Positions 35,811 to 46,210 of a DNA stretch of 64,000 nucleotides are shown in pieces; position 1 is the first letter of the stretch, and the number at the start of each line of letters is the position of its first letter. The stretch covers positions 13,101,739 to 13,165,738 of the forward strand of contig OZ038402.1 of NCBI GenBank assembly GCA_964036045.1. Reading direction: 5' to 3'. This stretch comes from Eutreptiella sp. 'Long Island Sound 2002' (lineage: Eukaryota; Euglenozoa; Euglenophyceae; Eutreptiales; Eutreptiaceae). The notes under the pieces are model-generated. The model had not been told where the DNA came from, did not search any database, and saw nothing but the letters and a program-made list of their open reading frames with translations. Both the position numbers and the translations under genes were made by a program.

Positions 35811-36229
35811 ATCCTCAAAGTGCAGCAAGGCACGACCTGGTTAACCTGGTTGCAAAAACCACGCAACACGGGCATGCCTTGCGTTGCGTGGCTAGTGAAA
35901 ATTGAGAGGATTTCTGTTCACTGGCCAAAATACAGATGAAGGCACCTCTGTCAGGGGCCATGTAGGGGGAAGCTGCTGGGTGTTTGGTATGGTGTAGTTG
36001 CCCCCCCACCCCCCCCCCACACACACAGACAGTGCACCGTTTGTCAGATTGTCTTGGATGGATCAAGGCGTTCTCCAGAGTTTCCAGGGGGGGGGGCTGA
36101 AGGGTAACAATTCAATTTCACAGGACTTTTCTGAGCAAAAAAACACAGCTCCCTCCCATGGATGCGGGTGTGCTGCTGCACGGGCTGGCCAAAAATTGTG
36201 CGAGCGAGTACAAGTATCCCCAGCCCCAG

Positions 36230-37063
36230 TCAAAGATAACAACAAGACCAACACAACAAAGAAGAAGCAGCGTGTGATAGGTCATGGGTACATAGAATCA
36301 TAAATGCAGTCCGGTTTTCTGCAAAGCGTTGGCTGGTCGGCGCAACATGGCACCGGACTGCCTTTAATCGTAACGCAAAGGGTTTAATGATCACAGACAA
36401 TATTGAACAGACAGCGCAAAAAGGGGATGGGTGAGCGAACATATGCACAGGATGGAGAGAAACAGTGGCATAGAGGACGGAAACATGCAGGGGCATCAGG
36501 AATGGGATGTTGTACAAGAAGAGGGTGCGAGAATTGGCATGAAAAGCGATGGAGGGTGGGATGGGGACAGCACCCTGCGTGATGCCAGTGCGCAGCAAGC
36601 GCGTCCGAAAGGACTGTCCATCACGACCATACAAAATGATGATGTCAGAGAGTGGGGGCTGGGAAAATGTCGGGGATTGAAGGGTGCGCGCGCTGCCGCG
36701 GTTGGCTGCGCCAAAGGGCAGGACTTTGAAGGGGTCAAGAAAGCGCTGAATGTGGGTGGACAGGATCAGTGGGTGCTCTGCATTGTTGGCAGGTGCATTC
36801 AGTGACCAGCCACTGTGCTTGCACTTTTTCCAAGGGGTGTGGCGCTCGTCGACGTCAACGTGAACCACGTCGGATTTCCGGGCATTGGGATGGTTCCCGT
36901 TGACGTCCTTACGGATAGTGAACCGGTCACAGATCCCTGCAGGCAGTGGGTCGACGGATGTCAGCCCATCGCCTTGCTGGATGCTGCACGATGGGATGAA
37001 TTGGATGAATTGCGTCGCATATCTGTAGCTGGACTCCGAGCATGCACCCCCAGACTCTTGCAA
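36230..37063 (-). CDS. Uncharacterised 277-codon open frame
   Basis: The longest minus-strand frame in this part of the window. It contains RTRLLRTGITQGAVPIPP, which distantly recalls the QG-containing motif B of LINE reverse transcriptases, and a Cys/His patch (KKCKHSGWSLNAP). No acidic catalytic motif is present, plus-strand frames overlap it, and there is no coding context. It may be a retroelement relic or chance. Confidence 0.2.
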   Translation of the reverse strand: MQESGGACSESSYRYATQFIQFIPSCSIQQGDGLTSVDPLPAGICDRFTIRKDVNGNHPNARKSDVVHVDVDERHTPWKKCKHSGWSLNAPANNAEHPLILSTHIQRFLDPFKVLPFGAANRGSARTLQSPTFSQPPLSDIIILYGRDGQSFRTRLLRTGITQGAVPIPPSIAFHANSRTLFLYNIPFLMPLHVSVLYATVSLHPVHMFAHPSPFCAVCSILSVIIKPFALRLKAVRCHVAPTSQRFAENRTAFMILCTHDLSHAASSLLCWSCCYL

Positions 37064-39574
37064 GATGCTGCCGCATGTTCACCCAATCTCTGCGGAGTGA
37101 GTGAAGTCTGCCCGCAGATTTCGATTCGGGCTGTGTGCTCGTTGTCGCTGGCGCTGCTTCCGGTCGTAGATGAGCGCTAATTGCCACTGAACGCGCGGCG
37201 CGCATCGGAGCGCCCGCCAACAACGCGCCTACCGGTCCGCAACTGCCGGTTGATGGGCCGTTCTTGGGGAGTTCCCATACATCCGCACGGGCGGCAGATG
37301 CGGGGTGCCCCCAATGCAGGACGCAGAGGGAGGACTGGTGGGGGGCGACGGAGTGAAAGCATTTTGCGACGCGACCATCATTGCCATCGCTATGTACGCT
37401 TCGTACGCAGCACGAGCGCTGGCAACGTTGTTGAGAGCGCCCTGCGAAGTGGGGCAGGTGCGATTCCGAGCATGCCGGACCTCAGATGTAGCCAGGGCAG
37501 TCCATGACGGAGGGGGGAGAAGAAACGTCTAGTGATTCTGCAAAATATACCGCTGTTAAATGCGTCCAAATCCTTTAAAGTCAGGCTTTCAATTACGTCC
37601 CAATTCGGAAGCCCCCTTTTGAAAGTTCAAGTTTGCGGTCTTCAATTAACAAATGAATCATGAATGAGTCCGTGCTCCGAACCTCTGCTCAGGGTAGCGC
37701 AGCACCTTTGGTGGTAGTGGTTGGGGGTGGGCAGGGAATTTGCAAGGAAGCCGGTGTAGGCACCCGGTACAACTACAGGCACATGGTCCCGGTAGGTTGG
37801 ACAGCGAGGGAGGGGGGTGGGGCACACCCTGCTTCCTTGCCGTGTGCTCAGGCAGACCATTGGACTCGCCAGTCCGGCCTTGACTGGAAGCCAGGGACGG
37901 GGGGTTAGAAGGTGATTGCGTTGCATGAAAACACCGTCCAGGGTGTTGTAATCAATATGGTACACACCTGCGGGGGTGGATATGGTACGAGTCCCATAGC
38001 AGGGGGCATCGGGATCTGCATCTGCATCGGCACAGGCATCTGCATAGGAGTAGCCTGCACAGGAGTAGCTGGAGCGGCCTCTTCTTCCTTCGGCGCCTGG
38101 TGGCGCCGGAGGTGTTGTGCGTGACGGCGGCTAGCGTTCTGTAGAGCAACCGAGTCGGGGCATGTGCACATCACATCAGCCTTGTCACCCCAACGGCAGC
38201 AGGGTTCCAATCTGCAGCAGAATCCGCCCTGACCAATCCCTCCAGAGTCTGAGCAACAGATCCTAGAAAGGCACTCGGAGCATCTAGAAAAACAAATGTT
38301 GGAGACCTTGGAGCGACTTCCGTACCTGACGACATATGGAAGTCAGTGGGGCGCTCTTTGCGGTGGATCTCAAGTTGCTCCACCTTGGGAGATCTCCCAC
38401 AAAAACAGACGTACCAGACAAGACCTAAGTGGGTCTTTATATGTTGAAAGACAACAAAAAGAAGTTGTTCAGCCCATTGTGTCCAAACATCCAGCGAACG
38501 CCACACTGGAACCAAAGCCCAACTACAGCCGCAGGAGCGGCAGCAGCAGCAGCAGCGGCAGCAGCGGCAGCAGCCCCGACAACAACGCTGAAGACAACAA
38601 CAACAACCACAGCACATGTAACTAGTGCGGTACCTCAGTTCCTTTAAAACGGCATTGTACACCCCAAATGAACTGCCCCCTAGACCCTCCGGCGCACCCG
38701 TGGAAGGCGATGCCCAACATGAGCGGTGGGGATGTGCACACCACACCTTTTTGGGAGGGGGGGCTGGCTTCTGGTCAGCAGGAACTGCTGGCGGTGCTAC
38801 CCCAGGAATAGGGCAGTGCTGCTTGTAGTATGCCATCACCTACAGAAAGGCAGTACGGGGGCGGTTTGTCTGAGGCATGGGGGCGGAGGTGGATGCAGTT
38901 GCCCAGAGGCAGGGGCAGGGGCAGTGGCAGGGGCAGTGGAAGGGAAGCCACGGTGGAGGCGTCGGAGTACTGGCATCAATTTGCTGCCTCTGCCCTGTTC
39001 ACGGGGACAAAAGCTACTGGACAGACCAGCGATACTGCACAACAATGGCCACTTTCTGTTCCCGAATGGGATTCCATGATCAGTGACTGGCGGAACATAA
39101 CCAGACATGATGAGTACCCTCATCAAACTATTGTGCCTTGTGACAGCGAGAAAGGGCAAGGGTTCAACAGCTCTTTTTGAGATGCCAGGACTAGGTCGCT
39201 GAGAGCACAGTTGCACTTGAGGAGGAAGGGTCTGGAGGGGAAGAGGGGGTGGGCTCTGCTCCTTGGCACATGCCACACAATGAAGGCAGTACGCACATGT
39301 TTTTTTTCCAAATGGCAGAGCAGTGTCAGGAACGCGGAGGGCGCGCCTGAAAAACGATCCAACGGGTTTCTCAGCCAAACTAAAGTCACCAACTCCCACA
39401 ATGTTGCCTCCCCTTTTGTGTGGCGTGGCGGCGGGGGCGGGGGCGGGGGGGAGGAATGGGCGCTTCTGCTTCCGTGTTTTGCACACCAATGGCGAATACG
39501 CAGAGTGCTCATGACCTCATGATCACAAATGTAGATTTCGTGTCACAATGGGAAGGCGTCCAAATTCCCGAGTG
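37064..39574. other. Low-complexity stretch
   Basis: No supported gene. GCATCTGCATCGG-type hexamer runs lie at about 38003-38070, CAG/CGG repeats at 38530-38580, CARGGGCAGG repeats at about 38900-38945 and G-rich tracts near 39426-39455. Open frames on the minus strand (38171-38839, 38836-39489) translate to Cys- or Pro-rich text that follows the repeats. Confidence 0.45.
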
Positions 39575-40081
39575 TCACTGGTGCACTGCATGAGTGGGCA
39601 AGGCATCATGAGGTCCTTTGCCTGAGTTTTCACACCTGAAATGAAAAATTGGGGGAGGGGCTGGGCCATGAAGGCAAAACTGGCAACGCTGATATGCACA
39701 CACTCGGCTCAGAGCTTTTTTTGCACAGAGAGGTGCCCAGAGGCACATCAGGTGCATTTCAGCGGGTGGGGTGGGACGGCTGAGGTCAGCCAAAGGCATG
39801 TGCACGACCAACTGCATTCTGGCCCGGCTCGGCCAACCGCACCACACCTTTCGGAGCTTTCGCTTTGTGACATGCTTCGAATCAGCCGCAAAGTCAAATG
39901 TGGGAGCATTTTCATCCTCCCAGCTGTCCCCCTTCTTCTTCGACCCTTTGGGGTCAGCGTTTTCTTCTTCAAACCTGCACCGTGGTGGCGGAGGGACATG
40001 GGGACATGGTCTTAAGATAAGACGGTCTGCAAGCCTCGTTTTGAGCAACATAAAGTGACACACTCCTACTGTTACCTTCAC
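39575..40081 (-). CDS. Hypothetical charged, Cys/His-containing open frame
   Basis: A 168-codon minus-strand frame with a highly charged middle (FEEENADPKGSKKKG, SKHVTKRKLRKVW) and a C-terminal Cys/His region (CAYQRCQFCLHG, FHFRCENSGKG). Composition is more protein-like than its neighbours and the C-terminal part could be a zinc-binding fold, but no family is recognised. It could equally be the end of a transposase whose remainder is lost. Confidence 0.22.
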   Translation of the reverse strand: MKVTVGVCHFMLLKTRLADRLILRPCPHVPPPPRCRFEEENADPKGSKKKGDSWEDENAPTFDFAADSKHVTKRKLRKVWCGWPSRARMQLVVHMPLADLSRPTPPAEMHLMCLWAPLCAKKALSRVCAYQRCQFCLHGPAPPPIFHFRCENSGKGPHDALPTHAVHQ

Positions 40082-40196
40082 GCTGTGTTGTGTTGTGTTG
40101 TGTTGGTGTTGTGCTGGGTGGTGTCACATCTTGTTTTTGGTGTTGGTGTTGGTGTGGTGTTGTCATATATTGTGATGTGTTGTGATGTGTTGTGCC
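40081..40196. repeat. TGTTG/TGTGA-rich simple repeat
   Basis: Runs of TGTTG, TTGGTG and TGTGATGTGT units in succession. Imperfect microsatellite with no coding value. Confidence 0.8.
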
Positions 40197-40339
40197 GAAG
40201 ACGCTGTTACCAAATGGCAATGGCCAGGATGCCTTGCATACAGGTAATGCAAAACGGGAGGGCTGTGCGTCTGGGCGTGTGCTGTGTGTGGTGTGTTGCG
40301 CACCTGTGGCGGGGCAGGAGTCATCCCCAGGTACGGCGG

Positions 40340-41928
40340 CCTGAGTTCAGGGACATCCTTGGGACTCCATGCCGCTCCGCCTCTGGCCGGCTTGGCACAC
40401 TGTGGCCTATCGGGACCACCACGGGCATGCGTATTACTCACCTTCCCTGGTGCGACGGGGGGTCCTGACGTTGTTGCATCGAAGGTCCCTTGATAACTTT
40501 CCCCGATGTTTGCCACCTACATGGGTGCCCCGTTATCGGATGGAGTTGGCCCAGGCCTCTTCTGCGGGGGAGTTCACTCCAGAGTTGGTCTCGGGTTGGA
40601 GCACGACGACCACGCTGCGGGATGACTGTGACATCGGTTAAGGAAAGAGTGCCGGAGGAGACGTCGGGCCACTTCAACTCCCTACGCCTTGAGGGTCCTA
40701 TCCGAGATTTTCTGTGTTCGGCACTGTGGAGGAAACTGCCTGTGGGCGATCAATTTGCGGTATGGGTCCCACATGCCAGGTGTTGCCCCCTTTGTCGGAG
40801 TGTGGAGACGCATGACCATGCGGGCTCGGCCTGCCCTAACCTGGGGCTAGCGTCGACTTTGATTTCACAATTGCTCCCCCGGCCTGAGGTTGGTGGGATC
40901 CCGCGGTCTGCGACTGACTTGGTGCTGAATCATTTGCCTACGCCGCTGAGTTCAGCAGCTGGCCTGTTGTTTTGGTCTGCAGTGTCCGCGAACTGGTCTT
41001 TTCGCTGTGCTGTCTCCATGAGCGGACCTGCTCGAGTTCCTGATGTGGTTTTTCTGCGCAAATGGTTGCAGGGCTTGCGTGCCTGGTCGGGGGTATCCAT
41101 GCGGTACTTGCCAGAGTGTGAGCTGGTCTTGTTTGAGAAAGCCCTTTGTGCACGTGTGGAGGGTGCCCCGCTAGTGCACCCTCGATCGCTGAACCCGGGT
41201 CTACCTTTACAGGGTGCTTTGCCTGTAGTGCCGGCCTTTGCCACGGGCCGCCCGCGGCTGAAGCCGAATGCTTCTACCCTCCGAGCACGTTTTGTTTTGG
41301 CCATTGAGCCTTTTCTGCTGGCGGGTTGGGTCGCCATCTACCTGGATGGCTCGAGTGAGCTCGTCCATGGTGTGCGGATTGGAGGTTTTGGTGTTTGCTC
41401 CGATAGTGGCCTCAATTTCTTATCCCCCCTGCCGGTACATGACCCGCAGGCGAACATCAGGGCAGAGCTGTGGGCAGCTCTGTGGGCGCTTCGGCGCCAT
41501 CAACCTGGGGTCCGGGAGGTGTTTTGCACAGACTGCAACTTGGTGTATCTGGGCGTCACGGGGGGGGGGGGGGGCAACAAGGTGGAGGCGGCACGGGTGG
41601 TGCAATGCGTCAGGCCCGCATGTGGACATCTGGGAGCAAATTTTGGTTCTGTGTTTGCAGTTTTCTGGGTGAAGTGTGCCGGCTGAAGGTGCCGGCACAC
41701 TGTGGGGTACCGGGAAATGAGGAGGCCGACACCCTTGCAAACGAGGGTCGGCTGGACAGCCCCTTGTACCTGCCGCCGGCGGCAGCTGGTGGTGTGTCTG
41801 TGTGCCCTGACGAAGACGACACGTCGTCCCACGTTCAAGATATGATGGAAGACTACTCTTTTCTGGAGCAGGTCTGGCTTGGAGTCCGTGGAGGGTTGTC
41901 TGAATTTCGACTCAGACTCGGACGGTGA
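40340..41928 (+). pseudogene. LINE ORF2 3' part: zinc motif and RNase H
   Basis: The C-terminal portion of a non-LTR polyprotein. A zf-RVT-like zinc motif (CCPLCRSVETHDHAGSAC, about 40787-40840) precedes an RNase H domain with AIYLDGSSEL, NIRAELWAALWAL and FCTDCNLVYLG supplying the three acidic residues, then VPAHCGVPGNEEADTLANEG, the HxGxxGNExAD signature. At least two frame changes break it: one near 40625, and others between the 15-base G-run (41560-41574) and 41690, where three frames each hold part of the domain. The reverse transcriptase that should precede it is missing, so this is probably a 5'-truncated copy. The RNase H places it in an I/Ingi-like LINE group rather than L1, by family knowledge. 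Confidence 0.8.
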
Positions 41929-42153
41929 GCCTCATGAGGGGGGGGGGGTTCGAGGGAGTGGCCCTGCACCCCCCCCCCCCCCCACCCGCTGTACCCTCAC
42001 GATTTCTGGTCCCCGGTCTCGGTGGCATCTCACGCCACATCATTGCCCCGTTTGGGGAGCCAGACCCTGAACTTTGAGTTTGGGTATGACTAAGGCCGTT
42101 TTCTTGCTTTTGCTAGCCTGTTCTACGTGCGGTTGTGTGGGCATCCCAGGATC

Positions 42154-42609
42154 ATGGGTAAACGCTCCCGCGGCCCTCCAGCGGGTACGGAGGAGCGCCG
42201 GGCGAAGCGCCGGAGGCGTGAGCTGCGACAGCTTCATACGTACACGTTCGAGGAAGTGGAGGGGATGCGCCAAGCCAGTTATCGGACATGGATGGTCACG
42301 CGTGCAATTTCAGACACGAAGAGATTCTCGGTGGTCTCCCAGCTGGTCCGGGAGTTCGTGGACACCCTGCAGCGCCACGACGGCCGGCGGGTGCAGGCCA
42401 AGGACGAGGGTGCAGCACACGCCATGGAGCGTGTGCTCTTCGTGCCGGAGCCTGACGGGTCGGCCAAGGGCGTCAGGGCTTCGATCACCACGCAGAAGCC
42501 GAAGAGAGGGCCCGACCGGGGCATGCGGCTCTGGGTGCAAGGACGGCCTGAGATGGTGGCGGTCTTCGCCACGGTTGTGTCTGGTTCCGCTGCCACAGAC
42601 GATGCTTGA
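42154..42609 (+). CDS. Hypothetical basic protein, 151 residues
   Basis: A GC-rich frame starting at an ATG with a strongly basic N-terminus (KRSRGPP, RRAKRRRRELRQL), followed by a helical-looking segment (VSQLVREFVDTLQRHDGRR) and ending at TGA 42607. The basic head could be a nuclear-localisation or nucleic-acid-binding segment. It lies just 3' of the LINE fragment, in the same orientation, so it could be an ORF1-type product of another element. No domain is recognised. Confidence 0.35.
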   Translation: MGKRSRGPPAGTEERRAKRRRRELRQLHTYTFEEVEGMRQASYRTWMVTRAISDTKRFSVVSQLVREFVDTLQRHDGRRVQAKDEGAAHAMERVLFVPEPDGSAKGVRASITTQKPKRGPDRGMRLWVQGRPEMVAVFATVVSGSAATDDA

Positions 42610-43954
42610 CCTGCTGATGGACACTGGATGTGTTACTAACGTCCTGTAACGGCCGAGGCCCAGGCCTTTCTTTCTTCATTCATGGTGCATGGCTGCAGCT
42701 GGCCAAAGGCGATTGCTTTTTGGGTGTACGGATTTGCTCGGCTGGCAGCAAGAGCCTATGTGCTCGACACACTCATCACTGCTCTTCATCCTCAGTCTAC
42801 TTCATGCGGCTTCACCGGCTACCTGTTGCTCTACTGTTGTACCCGGGGCGCCACACCCGCGGCTTAGTGTAGGCTTTGACGGCGGCTGAAGGAACCTGAC
42901 AGTCGTTCACGTGATCTTCGAGTGGCGTAGGGCCGGGATCGATTGCACTTTGGATGAGGGTCTTCCCTTGCCGGCAGCAAATGCCTTGGCCATGGGACAA
43001 TCCCGATACACCGCCTGTCTTATGCTACCATTCTTTGGCATGGCTCGCCATCGAGCGTGTTGGTTTTTTTTTGCGGGATGCCCTTGGTGCCCCCCCCCCC
43101 CCCCCCCCGCCCTTGCCCCCCCCCCCCCCATCTACATGTTGGTAAAGACCTGAGCTGATGCGGGGCCGAATGAGTGCCGCGGTGACCTTCGTGTGAACGC
43201 ACCGTGTGGGCTGTATTCAGGGGTGGGTGGTACATGCAGCGCGGTGGCGTGCATTTTGCGGACGCGTGCGTAACAATGGAGCGCCTTCGGCGCGCTTTGG
43301 GTTGGGGTTTGAGTGCTGGTGGTTTGCCTGACACTGTGGAGCCTGTGTGGTCGGGTACAGGTGACAGGTGGCGGGTTGAAGCGCTTCCCTCATGGGCATG
43401 GACGCTGGCCGACACATATACAAGGCGATTGTATGTTATGCAAGACGGCTTTGGACATGGATGGATGCAATGGCTGTGATGGTTGTGAGCGGGGTCATCC
43501 AGCGGCTCAGTTTCCGACCCTTGTGAGTCTCAAACGAGGCACCCCAACCAAGCCCGCAGGACCACGCCCGCGCCAGGGGCGTCGAATACGATGCCTCCGC
43601 CAACGGCCCTTCTGCCGGAGCGCTCCATTGGTGGCCAGCAGGAGGGCTGGGTGGGCCATCAGGGCTTTGCGATCGCCTTCCACGTGGACTTGCAGGTCTT
43701 TGACGCCTTGGTCGGGCAGGACCGCGACCTGTACGCCAAGGGCAGTGGCGGCTACTGCCAGGGGCTGAGCCTCGCTGCCTGGTACGCGTGCTGAGCACAG
43801 ATACTCAGCGGAGCGTTGGGCCAGCAGGTTCCACGAAAAAGGAGGCCTGGGTGCGACTCCGTGCAGGTGAGGGATGAGGTGAAGTTGACCGGGTGGTGGG
43901 ACTTGAAGTGATGGGGGTTTGGCTTGTTCTTGTCTTTCCCCATCATGACCGTGT
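42610..43954. other. Non-coding stretch with C-runs
   Basis: No gene is supported. Two long C-runs separated by GCCCTTG occupy 43091-43129. Plus-strand open frames at 43204-43479 and 43591-43794 read smoothly but have no motif and are covered by minus-strand frames. Confidence 0.45.
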
Positions 43955-45500
43955 CTAGGACAGGGAGTCATAGCCCGAGTTGACGAACTGGAGGTGGTGC
44001 TGGACTTCCTGGACCCCACCACGGCGGAGGTACTCGAGGAGGGCCTTGGGGCACTGGTCTAGGCCCGCGAAGAGAGACCCCGCAGCCGTGACCGTGGTGC
44101 ACACGCGGAGGGGCGGGCCTAATGCTACTTGGATACTGAGACCTCGGGCCTGGGGATCCCGTGGGTCTACTCCACGGTAGAGCATGTCGCCCAGCAGGCT
44201 GGCTGGTATGTGTTGTATGGGGTCGAAGAAGGGGGTCCACTTGTGGGGATCGAAGGCCGCGGTCAGGAAGTCGACATCCATGGTGTGGCCACGATGGTGG
44301 GTTGTGGCCGACGCTTGCTCTGTGACTTCGGCCAGCCTGGCTGCTGCTGTGGGGAGCTCGACGCCGCGATCAGGCCGGATTTGGCCGTATGGGCTGAGGG
44401 GCTTCGAGGGGCGATGCAGGGCACTCCCGGTGGCGGAGGTGATTGTGGTCTGGCGGAGGACTTGGTCGGGGCGCTCCTGCATGTGGTGGGCCACCGTGTC
44501 GCTGAGAAGTGCCTGGAAGTCGGCGATTTCTTCGGCCGTCCGAGGGTGGCTGCGCGCGCGGAGGTCCTGGAGCACATGATCGATGGGGCGGGGCTGGGGT
44601 ATGACGTGGCAGGCTGCCGACCATAGAGCTTGTAGGAAGGCGTTAGGGGCGAGGTGGAGGAGTGCAGCCAAACGGGACACTGCCCTTTCTGGGGCACTGC
44701 ACCAGCGGATGAGGCGCCAAGAGCGGACGTCGGCCAGGCCCTCCATTTGGTCCACAGTGGCCAGCACCGGGCAGTGGGGCGTGGGGGAGGGGAGGACGTC
44801 CGCATCTGGGACGGACCATGCGCCACAGAGAAAGATATGGTCAATTGCGGTGGCGCTCCGCCGGCCTTTGGTGGGCATGAAGTGTGTGGGCGTATGCCGC
44901 GGCAGGGCAGGTCGATAACGTCGCAGACATCCGTGGGCTCGACACGCCGGGGCCAGTGGCCAGCGGGGGTCGGTGATGGACATGTTGAAGTCACCACCAA
45001 TCAGCTCCAACGCCGGGCGCAGGTAGGGGGCTACGGTGGTGAGGTTGACAAGGACAGCACGCCGTCCCCGGTAGTCTGGGTCGAGGTGCACATGTACGGA
45101 GGCCAAGAGGATGAACCCCAGGGTGTGAGGCCGACCGTGGCGACGAGCAGGTCGCAGGCGTCATGTTCTATTCGGGAGCGGGTGGCCCGGTGTTGGTGGG
45201 TGCGGAGCCAGCCCACCATGAAGCCGGTGCCGCAGCCAACTGCTGTACCGGTGAAGCAGGCGAAGCACGGGGGAAGGGCTTGCTGGATGGCCGCAAAGTC
45301 CCAGAGTTCCTGCAGAGCGAAGAACTCCACTTCGAGGTCGACTAGAAGGTTGATGACGAAGTCCACTTGGGTCTCCACACCTCCCACATTCCAGGTGAGA
45401 AACGTGAGGCCGCAATGACGGCGGAGGTGAAGGGGTGAGAAGGTGGTGAGAGGCCGGTATCCGGCGCCACGAGCAGACCGATCCGCATCATGCCAAACCT
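43955..45500 (-). pseudogene. LINE endonuclease (EEP/APE-type) fragment
   Basis: An endonuclease/exonuclease/phosphatase domain on the minus strand. Upstream part: LTFLTWNVGGVETQ (catalytic Asn) and FFALQELWDF (catalytic Glu). After a frame change near 45106-45125 it continues with SVHVHLDPDYRGRR, LIGGDFNMS (metal-binding Asp/Asn, about 44980-44998), TAIDHIFL and a final PHCPVL in place of SDHxPV. About 230 residues follow the domain without a reverse transcriptase. This is the enzyme that nicks target DNA in LINE retroposition. Its 5' end abuts, and slightly overlaps in sequence, the first WD40 cassette. Opposite orientation to the RNase H fragment at 40340 shows it is a separate insertion. 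Confidence 0.75.
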
Positions 45501-45530
45501 CCCGCCCCCTCCCCCCCCCCCCGCCCCGCC

Positions 45531-46210
45531 GCAAGGGCCCCGACCCCCCACTGGTTGTTGTAGGTTCTGACGATTGGTTTGTGGTGTAGTGCCGCGCGGC
45601 AGTGTTTCGGTTTGTCATGGAGGCCCGTTGTTTGTGATGTTTTGGTGCTGCGGTGTGAGCGGTCAGGGCCGTGGGCGTGTGAGTGTATGAGTTGTGTGAG
45701 GGCTGGGGAGCAGGGCGGAGTGTGAAGTGAGAGAGTGTATTTGTGCAGAAGGGGGTTGGGACGGGGATGCGTGTTTAACGGCGTGCCATGGGTTGTGGTG
45801 GTTGTATCACAGGGCAACTGCTGCAGACGCTCGAGGGCCACAGCGCGTTCGTCATCGGTGTGTGCTTTTCACCGGACGGCAACATCATTGCCTCGGCGTC
45901 ACGGGACAAGACGGTGCGGTTGTGGAGCGCGTCCAGCGGTATGGGCGTGTGTGTGCGTGTGTGATGGGCGAAGGCGTCATGTGTGGCACGGGCGGTGGGG
46001 AGATGGACCAAGGGGCGAGGGAAGGGGCAGGGAAGGGCGATCCGTGAAGAGCGCCACATCCGTTGGGCAGATGCATTGAGTGTGGAAGGGTGTGCACGGG
46101 TGTGGGTTTGGAGACAGGGGGTGGGGGCGTGTGCGGCATTGAGAGGCCCTCAGTTCTTTGGACTAGGGGCTCCGCTGTGACGGTGCCCCGTGTGTGGGAG
46201 CGGGGGGGGT
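45531..46210 (+). repeat. WD40 exon cassette A
   Basis: The first of four homologous intron-exon-intron cassettes. Homology to cassette B starts at GCAAGGSCCC and runs through the exon (45813-45938) into the downstream intron to about 46210. Intron text is conserved almost as well as the exon, including GAAGAGCGCCACATCCGTTG downstream of the donor. Confidence 0.85.
45813..45938 (+). CDS. WD40 exon 1
   Basis: 42-residue blade. Variable stretch reads [15 protein letters not shown] and ASASRDKTV. Acceptor TATCACAG, donor GTATGGGCG. Confidence 0.85.

Larger units (their letters stand above)
30550..36229. other. Long AT-rich non-coding stretch
   Basis: No gene is supported over 5.7 kb. T- and A-rich text dominates 31000-33200. 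A perfect hairpin lies at 33717-33756 and a (CT)n tract at 35732-35808. AATTGGCYATGYGTGGTTGTAT recurs in part at about 31749-31770 and 31797-31818. C- and G-runs lie near 36000-36098. Confidence 0.5.
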
